DNA of 64,000 nucleotides from Oreohelix idahoensis (taxonomy: Eukaryota; Mollusca; Gastropoda; Stylommatophora; Oreohelicidae), in the NCBI GenBank assembly GCA_024509875.1, contig JAMPIV010004914.1, positions 124,001-188,000 on the forward strand. Reading direction: 5' to 3'. Shown piece after piece: positions 54,601 to 64,000 of the stretch. The notes under the pieces were generated by a model, which saw nothing but the letters and a program-made list of their open reading frames with translations, had not been told where the DNA came from and ran no database searches. Within the stretch, counting starts at the first letter, position 1. The number at the start of each line of letters is the position of its first letter. A program made the position numbers and the translations under genes.

Positions 54601-55394
54601 AAACGAAACGAGACACCCTGTGTGGGTAGCAGAAGAACAAAGACATGACACGTGAGTTTGATTTCAAAGCAAATTAGCATTAGTTTTCTATAATTCTGAA
54701 ATTATATTGAGCGTGGCTGTTTTAATGTTGAGTGAAATAAATAGATAGATGTAATTCTAAAGGAGATTTCTTCCAGGACATTATGATTTAGTCTTGAAAT
54801 AATAGATGAGTGAAAATAATGTCTGGATAGGTTTTATTAGGCATGCTAAGCCCAAATCACATATGTGAGAGTTTAAGAGCGATTATTTCATTCATCAGAC
54901 CGGGCGAGAAAGGCAAATATAGTATGAAACTATTTTGTACATGAAACTGGACAGAGATGTTATCAGAAACTGGAATTTAGATAGTATTAAACTATTGGTA
55001 AGATGGCAGCCACGTGTTCATGAAAGGCGGCGCGTCATCATGCTGTGAATAAAGAAGACGCTTAGTTATCACGAGTTATCAAGCCTATAATGTTACGCTA
55101 TTTTATACTGTGTCAATTGACACGTAGGCCAAGGCAGATTAATGTAATTTTCCCCAGTAATAGAAGAAATAGTTTTCGTGTTAAATCTCCTATAGGTGAT
55201 GAATTTAGCTCTAGTTGTTAAGTCAAGAATAATTATATTTTATTCTTTAATGTAAGAGTAATTAAATGTATGTCACGATTATTGATTATTCTACTGTATA
55301 TCTATGGTGGGTTACTTTGAAGTGAGAATAGTCATTTAGATTTCTGGTGAGATTAGAGCTACTCCTTTGTGCGTAAAGCACATTTGAGACATAA

Positions 55395-56060
55395 ACGTTC
55401 CTGTTTGCTCCTTGCGGAGTAGGGCGTCACCAGTGCGGCTGAATCCAACAGAAGCCTGCATGAAGCATTTATATGCTATGGCAGTGGTTTGTTTCTGTAA
55501 CAATGGTTTTATATGATGAGTTCTCAATCTTATCAGTCGGCATATACGACATGCTTCAGAGTGCAGGGATGAATATTGAGATGGATCAGTTGCAAGGTGG
55601 TGGTTTATTCTCATTATTGAGAGTATTTGTTGTACATATCGTTGAATATTATTCTATGTCCATTTTGTTATGAGTTAATGATTGTTAGGTGTAGAATGGT
55701 TTGTGAGAGCACGTGGGCTCACTTGGAGATATATATTTCTCTTCTCCGCTCCTGAGGGAGAATGGGGCCACCAGTGTGGTTTGCCTCCGCATGGAGTATT
55801 CATATGCTCGTGCAGTAGTGGCTTCGGTAGCAATCTGTGTTACATGGTGAGATTGCCAGCCTCATGCACAACACCATACTAGTCTCATTGGATGACATGC
55901 ATGAGTGCATGTGTGTGATAGTTGAGTGTGTGTCTTGCAGTAGTGGTTTTGGTAGCAATCTATGTTACACGGTGAGATTGCCAGCCTCATGCACAACACC
56001 ATACTAGTCTCACTGGACGATATGCATGAGTGTGTGAGATAGTTGAGGGTGTCAGGTGGG
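55395..56060. repeat. ~120-bp tandem duplication with older diverged copies
   Basis: Two adjacent units (about 55812-55930 and 55931-56050) share GTAGCAATCT(G/A)TGTTACA, GGTGAGATTGCCAGCCTCAT and GCACAACACCATACTAGTCT. Upstream, 55395-55515 and 55738-55850 resemble each other more weakly (GCTCC..CGGAGTAGGG..CACCAGTG.GG). No coding is implied. Confidence 0.7.
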
Positions 56061-58210
56061 CGCATGTTTTCTGTACGTAAGTGTTATTATCTATGCTATT
56101 GGTTTTCACTTAGACATTGTTTTATATATTGTTTCTTTCAGAAAGTCTATGAAGACTGCCTGGGTGTTCGGTAGTATTAAATGTTGTCTGTATAAGGCTT
56201 TCTGTTGCTTGAATTGCTAAGTCTGCTGCTGAGAGGGCTGCAAGCAACCAATAATTGCAACCCCTGTCAAACGATCCTTTATAAATTTTCTTAGTGCATG
56301 GGTCTTTCGGTGTGAGCTACACCTAGCCCCTGTCACACTCCATTTGTTTTGTTTTTTATATAACTGTTATGACTCATTTAATGATATTAGCCACTACAAT
56401 TGTGAGCATTTTAAAGTTACGCATTAACTTATTTCTATGCTATAAATATAAGATGTTTCGCGCTTCACGATATTTTATTGAACGCGAATTTGTATAGTTG
56501 TCTAAGATTAGGCATGATGCGGTACCTTGTTATGCTACCGCATGACAATGTTCTATATTCACCCTTCAGAGTCTGAACTTCATTCAAGTCAGACGCGTTA
56601 TACTTCGCTCCCAGTATTGTTATTAATCGTGCAGAAGTCTTCGTTGAAGGGAGGCTAAGGGTCAGCCTTATTATTATCAGATGCAATGATAGAGCATCTT
56701 TGTTCAAATATAATGTTTTCCAGGAGCGGATTTATCAGGGAGTATTTAATTGATCGACATTGATCTTTTATCAACCTTGTGGGTATCACTATCGAATGTC
56801 CGCACGTCGGCATTGCGTATATACAGCCCACATTATTGCTCGACATTTATAATTTAGTCTACGAGACCATATTGGACTGCACGAGGATTGTATGTAACAT
56901 TATTGCTTCTATGAATTAATGACTTGTATTTCGTAATAAATATGTTCATATGTGGACTCTGAATCATATGGAGTTTTCAACTTAATACAGTTGAATTGGT
57001 TAATTTACCCTACATTTGCAACTAACATCAAATCAGCATGATCGCTCAATGAAGAGCAATTTTTATATGAAGGAAAGAATGCAGACAGACTTAGTATATG
57101 AAGCCACCTTCCACTCTTCAATCAAACAACAAACGCCAATCTTCAACCAATAAACCACACCTCAACAATTGGTACTAGAAAGAAAGCAACCCTCAACAAT
57201 TGGTGGCCAGTGTGTATGTGGAATGAATTTTAGGAAGAATTAACAAAAACTTTGTTCCAGAATGAAATGTCCATTGTCAAGAACATTTATACTTTCTTTA
57301 CGGTCAACGAGAATTTAAAAAAATTACACGAAGCACAGCGCATGCATACTAAAGTTCAGGATGACATCATGACCTTGCCTCAATGATAATGCCATGACCC
57401 TTACATACTGCAAGTGGAATCAATGTTCAAGATACAACAGTCTCAAAGAATCAAGAGAATTAATTCTATCAATGCCTGCCAAGATCATTCCGTACATCTA
57501 CTTTTCGATGTTGGTGCATGCCAGCACTGTGTGAAAAATTAGCCTCCAGCATAAAAAGCTAAGTACCATTTGGGAATTTTGATGCAATTTTAGGCCAATT
57601 TCCTTCGCAGGCACATCAAACCATCTATTTTCAATGTATACTATATGTTTCATGTAAATATGTTTTGTGAATATGCGGGCGGATGGTGTGAATCTAAGAT
57701 TTCTGTTATGTCACTTTTCGCTGACCGCAGAAATCTAGGTCGTTCTTAGGGCTAGTTGAATATTTTTGATTTTACAAGAGATCCCTTGAGATTCGTTAAG
57801 GGCATACTCTGCTTGTCATCAAATTTAATCAACATTATTTGTTTAGTTGTAAAGTTTCGTATATACCTGTCGTTTTATTATTGTCCTAAGTTTCAATTTT
57901 ATTTAGTTCTGTCATTCGTTTGTAATCTACATTGTTACTCTGATCTTGCTATTTTTTATTTTTACATGTCAACTGTATCATTTATTATAGAATCCATGTT
58001 TTTTCATCCATATTTTTAAATTTCCTGTGTTCTGACCTACTTTCATTTTTTTACACTCTTCGTCACTTCCATATTTTATTCAGTTATTAATATCGTTTTA
58101 ATGTCAGTAATTCGTGATTGTGATGTGAAATTGTACTTGTAAATTCTTTTGTTTCCCATTTCTATTATATTTCTTCATTTACAATTAATATTATATTAAT
58201 ATATGATAAT
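56061..58210. other. AT-rich stretch, no gene recognised
   Basis: Several short frames on both strands carry no recognised domain. Weak, unproven candidate for the 5' region of the element whose ORF begins at 60977 (once the LINE at 58220-60625 is removed). Confidence 0.3.
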
Positions 58211-58219
58211 ATAATACTA

Positions 58220-60625
58220 CCATCATCATCATCAGTTGCCATCTCCACAACGAAGGTTGGCTGTAATGGATCTCCAACGTCTTCTGTCTCTTGTCTTGGT
58301 GGTGCACTCTGATAGACTCTTTCCTGTCCATCTCTTGATGTTATCTTCCCACTTATAGTGCTGTTTTCCTCTTGCACGTTTGCCTTTTACTCTCCCTTCT
58401 GGTATGGTCTTCTGCAAGGTGTTATGCCTTTTTATGTGGCCAAAGTATTTAAGCTGCCGAACTTTGACCTCCCTCATTAGTTCTCTTTTCATACCTAAAT
58501 TTTCTAGGACCTCCTTATTTGTTTTCATCTCTTTCCATGAGATATGCCCCATTCTTCTATATATCCACATTTCAAGAGCCTCAATTCTTTCTTCCAAATG
58601 CTTGTTCATCGTCCATGTTTCTGCACCATACAGAAATGCAGAATATATATAACACTTTATGATTCTCAGTTTTAATTTATGAGATAACTGTTTGGATGTC
58701 AGTATAAGTTTCATGTTGTTGAATGTAGCTTTGGCCATTCCTATTCTCTTCTTGATTTCTGTTTCACATCTGCCATCTTCTGTTATTATGTGACCAAGAT
58801 ATACGTAGCTCTTGACTTGTTCCAGGATTTTCCCATTTACGCTTATCTTTAATGTGGGTTTATCGTCTCTTTTGCTAATTATCATAGTTTTTGTTTTCTC
58901 AATATTAATGTTGAGTCCATATTCATGACTTATACTGTTCACTTGCTTCACTAGTTCTTGTAACTCCTGTTCGCTTTCAGCTAACAACATGGTATCATCT
59001 GCTTATCTAAGGTTGTTTATTGACCTTCCACTGATGTTCAGTCCTGGTATTTCCTGTATCTGTTTGAAAATTTTTTCGGTGTATAAATTAAATAGGCAGG
59101 GGGACAGCACACAACCTTGTCTGACACCTCTTTTTATGTCTATGTATGGTGAATAATTCCTTCCCGATCTTACTGTGACAGTTTGCTCCCAATAAAGGTT
59201 ACTGAGTATTCTTATATCTTTTCCATCAATACCTATGTCTTTGAGGCATTCAATTATTTTCTCATGATGGACTCTGTCAAAAGCCTTCTTATAGTCAATG
59301 AAGCACATATACATACTTTTTTGGACCTCTGTATATTTTTCTGCTAATATTCTTAGGCAAAATATTGCCTCTCTTGTTCCACTGTTCTGTCTAAAACCAA
59401 ACTGTTCTTCTTGGATTTCACTGTCTACTTTACTTTTTATTCTTTCCTGTATGATTTTGAGCAGTATCTTAATTGCATGACTCATTAGGCTGATTGTTCT
59501 AAAGTCTGAACATTCTGTTGCATTTTGGTTTTTTGGGCAATGTTATAAAAACTGATATCTTCATGTCGTGTGGTATATATCCTGTATTGTATATATTGTT
59601 GCATATTTCTGTGATTGTATCTATACCAAAGCTCTCCAGAGCTTCTATCATTTCAATTTTTATGTTATCCATGCCTGCTGATTTTCCTTTTTGTATCATA
59701 TGAATGGCATTCTCTACTTCTGATCTGAGAATGTTTGGGCCTTCATTAGCTAAGAATCTGGTGATGGTTTTTTACCTCTGTTGTCCTCGAATAGTTCTTT
59801 TACGTATTCTTCCCATCTGTTTGATATGTCTTTCTCATCAAGTAATATTACACCATTTTTGTTCTTGATACAGCTTCCTCCTTGTGCAAACTGCGACCGA
59901 TTTGATAATTTCTTTATTTCTTCATGCATATCTCTTGTCATGTGCTTTGCTTCCAAGTCTTCTATTTCCTTGCATTTTGTTTCTATCCACTGTTCTTTTG
60001 CTTCTCTACACATAGTACACATGTCATTGTCTATTGTTTTATATTCTGGAGTGTTTTTTGCTTTCTTTCTTTCTGCCATTTTATTCAAGATGTCATCTGT
60101 CATCCACATTTGATTTTTCTTAGACTCCTTTTTAAGGTAAATTTGCATTTGCTGATTGTATGCTTGTTTTTAAGCATTCCAATTTTGCAGTTGTTTTTTC
60201 TTCTGGGTTTTCTCTTCTATACTGCTCCATGCTTTCTGTCGGTAACTGTTGATATTTATTTTTGACGTTGATTAAATATTTCTGTTTTATATCTGGTTGT
60301 TTCAGCGCTGATATTTCTATCTGGGGTTCCTCTTGTCTTCTGTTTCCTGCTCTTTTCAGCTTTATATTTACTTTGATGATGACTGGATTGTGATCTGAAT
60401 TTATGTCGGCACCAGGATGTGTCTTTGCACTTGTGACACTGTTCTTAAATCTATGTTTTATCATGATATAGTCGATTTGATTTTGTGTTACATCTCCTGG
60501 GCTTTTCCATGTGTATAATCTCCTTGGGTGGTATTCAAAAAAGGTGTTACATATGACCAGCTGGTTTTCTTCACAGAACTGGATAAGTCTGTCTCCTCTA
60601 TCATTTCTTGTCCCCAATCCATACC
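58220..60625 (-). pseudogene. 5'-truncated RTE-like LINE with 9-bp TSD
   Basis: Flanked by ATAATACTA (58211-58219 and 60626-60634). Minus reading: endonuclease end from GTRNDRGDRLIQFCEEN to INSDHNPVII (60617-60360), linker, RT GKSAGMDNIKIEMIEAL, EEQFGFRQNSGTREAIFCL, FIDYKKAFDRVHHEKI, IKRGVRQGCVLSPCLFNLYT, then NNLR-stop-ADDTMLLAE. The thumb and C-terminus LKYFGHIKRHNTLQKTIPEG and KWEDNIKRWTGKSL run to a stop at 58232. The YADD tyrosine codon is TAA (59003-59005), and there are frameshifts near 60150, 59720 and 59490. The 3' end is a GAT-type trinucleotide tail. Confidence 0.88.
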
Positions 60626-60634
60626 ATAATACTA

Positions 60635-60976
60635 TAATAGTAGGAAAATAATATTTATGAATATATAAATTAAATTACTGAATGACTTACATGATTTAGG
60701 TCTATTGCACTATTAGTTCAAGTAACTACTAGCCTAATTGATTATTATGAGTAAGGCATAATATCATAAAATATTATTAAGATAATAATTTTTGAACTTT
60801 CAATTAAGTTGTATGGCACGTAATGGGTATTTGATGGACTAAGGGAGTCACAAATACCATATTGGGTATTAAGATTACATAATTCTATATTTAAATAATT
60901 GACTAAGTGAATATATTGGGTATTAAGCCTGCATATATATAGTTGACTAAGTGAGTGAGTCACTATAGATTTTGAT
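60635..60976. other. AT-rich leader before the coiled-coil ORF
   Basis: Contains three repeats of ATATTGGGTATTAAG or a near variant (TGGGTATT at about 60825, 60862 and 60918), spaced about 37-56 bp. Function unknown. One could be a primer-binding site if the downstream ORF is a gag. Confidence 0.35.
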
Positions 60977-62828
60977 ATGTCTACGGATGACATGATGTCC
61001 GTGTTGGAGGAGATATTTGAGGAAGGTAGGGACTATAATAGATTACAAGGCCCTGCTCTTGAACAATTTGTGATGCACCGTTTGTTGAGTCGGATGGCAT
61101 GGGATTCGGATGAATTTGTAAAAATGAATTTTCATTCCGTTCCTCATTTGATAATGGCTAAGGATCTGGTGGGGTTGCTGAGTAGGGAACTTCGTCTGTT
61201 TTTGGACCAGTACATTAATGTTAAACATGATCATATATTAAATAATATACATAATATTATACTTGACGGCAATGTTCATGATAGTCAGAAAAAGATAGAA
61301 CATCACTATAAGGAGAAGGCCCTTACTAGTGAGCTGCAGCAGTTGAAAGAGCAGTATGAAAAGAAATTGACAGTTATGGAGTCTGAAAATTTTTCACTGA
61401 ATCATCAGGTGGCGCTGTTGATAGTGGATAATAAGAAATGTTATGAATTTTCTCTTAAACAGAAGAAAGAATTAGAAGAGGAGGTGTGTTTATTGAAACA
61501 AACTATAGATGATCAAACGGTTAAGGTTAACTCTTCCGCACTTGAATTAAACCAACTGTGGGAAGATAATGAGAAATTTATGATTGAATCTCAGAGAGGT
61601 AATGAGACATGTAAGACATTGTTTGAGGAATTGAAATCAAGATGTGAAAAGTTAAAGTCAGATTATGACAATTTAATTTCTGAACGTAGCAGTTTAAAAT
61701 CACAATATTGAAAAAGGAAAATAGAATCTTACAATACTGATATTGGATCAACCTTGAGTGATGATTATTTGACTGATGACAGGGTAACGGCTTTAGAATC
61801 TTTACTCCTGAATGAGAAATGTAAATATTGTAAACTAGAAAAGAAAATGCAACAGCAGATCGATGAACTTTCAACTAAATTGAATACAGTTGATTCTCAC
61901 TTGGTAGTGAGAGGAAGATAGCTACTAACTTAGATAAATTAAATAAGAAGCAGAGGCAGGAGATTGCATTCCTGACTTCTGAAGGTAATAAATTAAGAAG
62001 GAGGGTTGATGGTCTACTGGATGTAGTGTTGGGTAAAAAGATATTGTTGAACAACAGATATGATAAATGTATTTTACGACATGACTTAAGTACTAGGGGT
62101 GATACTAAGGTATCGTCACACCCAGTGGAAGTTAGTAAATCATTCCGGGGGAGATATACCTTCCCTCGACAGGATACTACTGCCAATTCTGAAAATAAGT
62201 TCTGGCGACAGGATCAGAGTCAAACTGATCTTAAAAAAAACCGATGAGTGTCAAAGGTGACAAGGGTTTTACTAATAAAAGTAACAGCTTTAGAGTTGGT
62301 TTGAACTCAGATGATACGATTAAAACCAATAAATCTGTCAGCAAAGTTTTCACTTTGCCTGGCAAGCAGTTGTCTACGACATGTTTTAAATCTACTACCG
62401 GGCATACTGATAGGTATCATACTAAGTTCTATCAGTATGATACACCATTGAATAATGATTCTACATACATGAGTGATATAAATAGCAATTTGCCTCAGCC
62501 AACTAAGGGTGCACGTCACTCAAGTTCCCATGTTGGTGACAATGGGACTACTTATATTGGGAAAGGTGCATACTCTCGCACCGTTCTAGTGCGCAATCTG
62601 CCACAAGGTACTACATGGCAGTCACTAGGAAATTTTCTTAACTATACGGCAGACGTTAAGTTTGTGCGTCTGTTGCCACCTACCTATAACAAGTATGGTG
62701 AGGCGTTGGTTACATTCTGTACCAATAGGGGTGCTCGTATGTTTATCGAGCGTGACAATGGTGCATATTTTCATCACCATTTTCTCAAGTTACAACTGGT
62801 ACCTAATTCTGCTTCGCGCAGATATTAG
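60977..62828 (+). pseudogene. broken ORF: helical head, coiled coil, RRM-like C-terminus
   Basis: Pieces in order: 60977-61711 (MSTDDMMSVLEEIFEEGRDY, then heptad-rich coiled coil from about residue 105, for example ELQQLKEQYEKKL); an in-frame TGA at 61709-61711; the same frame continues open to 61920; a shift; a second coiled coil and basic region (LNKKQRQEIAFLTSEGNKLR) to 62247; a shift in an A run; and 62244-62828. The last part has an RRM-like domain: TVLVRNLPQGTTWQSLGNFL (RNP2-like LVRNLP) and KYGEALVTF (RNP1-like). Total about 615 codons. No family was recognised with confidence. The context favours an LTR-element gag or a LINE ORF1 over a host gene. Confidence 0.5.
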
Positions 62829-63180
62829 CCCATTAATACTTGGGGTTATTATCACATTTCTTTGATGACTCAGCATAGTCAATCATCATTTCTTTTTTCT
62901 CGTCATCTATTCTTACATAGATTGATTAGTGTAGACTTTTCTTATAGATAACATTTTTTTTTTGTCTTGTCTACTATGACACTTTGACTTTTTGTCTTTA
63001 CCATGCCGACGATAGACAGTAACTTCATTGATTGTTATAACTATGCTCAGCCAATGCAGCATAAGTTAGTATATCGTCTACTTGTTTGCAGATGGGCATG
63101 CTTGTGAATTTACATGGACTGAAGGAAACAATACCGCGTGTACAAAATTTGTAGGAAAATTTTTTTATTAAATACCTCCT
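62829..63180. other. non-coding spacer
   Basis: T-rich. No PR or RT motif is found between the ORF above and the RNase H remnant, so if both belong to one element its central pol region is deleted. Confidence 0.35.
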
Positions 63181-63625
63181 ATTTTGAGGTCAACAGATAT
63201 GACTAAAATTTATATTATTCATCAGATGCAGGCAATTTCGGTTTCGATATTGGTGTACTTCATGACCAATTTTACGTTTGAAACAATTTCAAGATCGAAG
63301 AATATGACGACTGACTCTTTGTTTCTTCACCCATTATTGACACCAAGGGACAGATTATCTTTACAGTGAGCTGTACTTCACTAATTTATGATTTCGTATG
63401 TCAAGGTCTCCTGGGACATCACACGTCTTGTGATGATATCGAAATTCTTACCTCAAGTGACATGAACAAATTCTACTGATGGTGAACACTAAAGTACATT
63501 ATCAAGTCTAACTAATCCAGGTTACGTTTGAATGATGCAAGGTTCAGAAAACGTCATTGTGGACTCCTTGTCGCGCCTTCCTTCATCATCGTCAGATGAT
63601 AATTGTTGATACAATTCTGGTGACA
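63181..63625 (+). pseudogene. possible gypsy RNase H remnant
   Basis: In shifting plus frames: YYSSDAGNFGFDIGVLHDQF (like the D-A-S start of gypsy RNase H) at about 63205-63270, and QGSENVIVDSLSRLP at about 63535-63585, matching the N-x-x-A-D-x-L-S-R-x-P end of gypsy RNase H. The middle is unreadable. Weak but directional evidence for a Ty3/gypsy element. Confidence 0.45.
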
Positions 63626-64000
63626 ACCAACGTTGCAATGAATTTTGCAGACATCAATTTGTATTCACGGTACAAACTGTGCTTATGCGATGAATATTAA
63701 TCTTTAACAAACAAATTTTATGTTCAAAGTTCACCAGAAGTCAAGACATTTATCAGGCTATGCATCTCCTCGTTGACAAAGTCAGGTTCAAAGAATGATC
63801 ACAAGTCCGTTTCATGTTCAGAAACAAGTAGGACATGAACATATTTGCCAATTGATTCAATAAACTTTCGGTGATTGCATATAACTTCCAATGATTGGTC
63901 AATATACTTCAATATCCTCTACCACTTATTTGATTTTGGACATAGAAACAATTATGACTAACGACTCAACACACAATTTACATTTTAACGTCCGGAATTA
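63626..64000. other. no feature seen
   Basis: AT-rich. No recognisable frame to the window end. Confidence 0.35.

Noticed and set aside
1..64000. CRISPR array, bacterial operons, tRNA or rRNA genes
   Set aside because: No spacer-repeat pattern, no operon-style genes, and tRNA-like sequences are only SINE heads with degenerate boxes.

Overview
The window is animal nuclear DNA. It has spliced coding exons with consensus splice sites, introns of up to about 20 kb, and many eukaryotic retroelements: non-LTR LINEs, tRNA-headed SINEs, a Penelope-like element and a Ty3/gypsy LTR element. No bacterial or phage-style gene organisation is visible. The mixture (RTE-like and I/Jockey-like LINEs, a GIY-YIG Penelope element, several SINE families, very large introns) would fit a large-genome invertebrate such as a mollusc, possibly a cephalopod. 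That assignment is an inference.

Host gene. Four minus-strand exons (45322-45239, 39124-38948, 18685-18500, 9725-9508) share a reading phase and read as the pre-catalytic part of separase, the cohesin-cleaving protease of anaphase. The decisive match is LDK|FLTKLPWES followed by VTRVPSL across the third and fourth exons. The catalytic His/Cys exons were not found and probably lie beyond coordinate 1. About 36 kb of intron separates these four exons, and almost all of it is mobile DNA.

1-9.5 kb: mosaic of decayed LINE pieces on both strands (endonuclease, reverse transcriptase, RNase H, a C2H2 tail) with short SINE insertions. 9.9-11.1 kb: a 37-bp minisatellite, a tRNA-like head between 18-bp inverted repeats, and a short tandem repeat. 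11.3-16.2 kb: an RTE-like LINE split by a nested I/Jockey-like LINE and by a SINE. 16.2-20.7 kb: Penelope 3' remnant, more LINE fragments, a SINE and separase exon c.

20.9-38.2 kb: LTR-internal-LTR-internal-LTR. This is two tandem copies of a Gmr1-like Ty3/gypsy element, with integrase before reverse transcriptase and a SCAN-like Gag. The copies share the middle LTR and the whole array is flanked by a single 5-bp target duplication, ATTGT. Both internal regions carry the same stops and frameshifts. Only the first has a SINE in its protease, and the second copy preserves the empty site. A candidate solo LTR of another family abuts the right end.

39.8-43.8 kb: an apparently full-length, uninterrupted 1035-codon LINE (endonuclease plus reverse transcriptase) with a perfect 13-bp target duplication, sitting in a separase intron. 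45.9-53.5 kb: a second, deleted copy of that LINE, an RNase H fragment of another LINE, and a broken Penelope-like element with GIY-YIG nuclease. 54-64 kb: AT-rich sequence with local duplications, a 5'-truncated LINE whose catalytic YADD tyrosine codon is a stop, and a broken ORF of unusual make-up (helical head, long coiled coil, RRM-like C-terminus). That ORF is followed by a weak gypsy RNase H remnant and may be the gag of a decayed LTR element.
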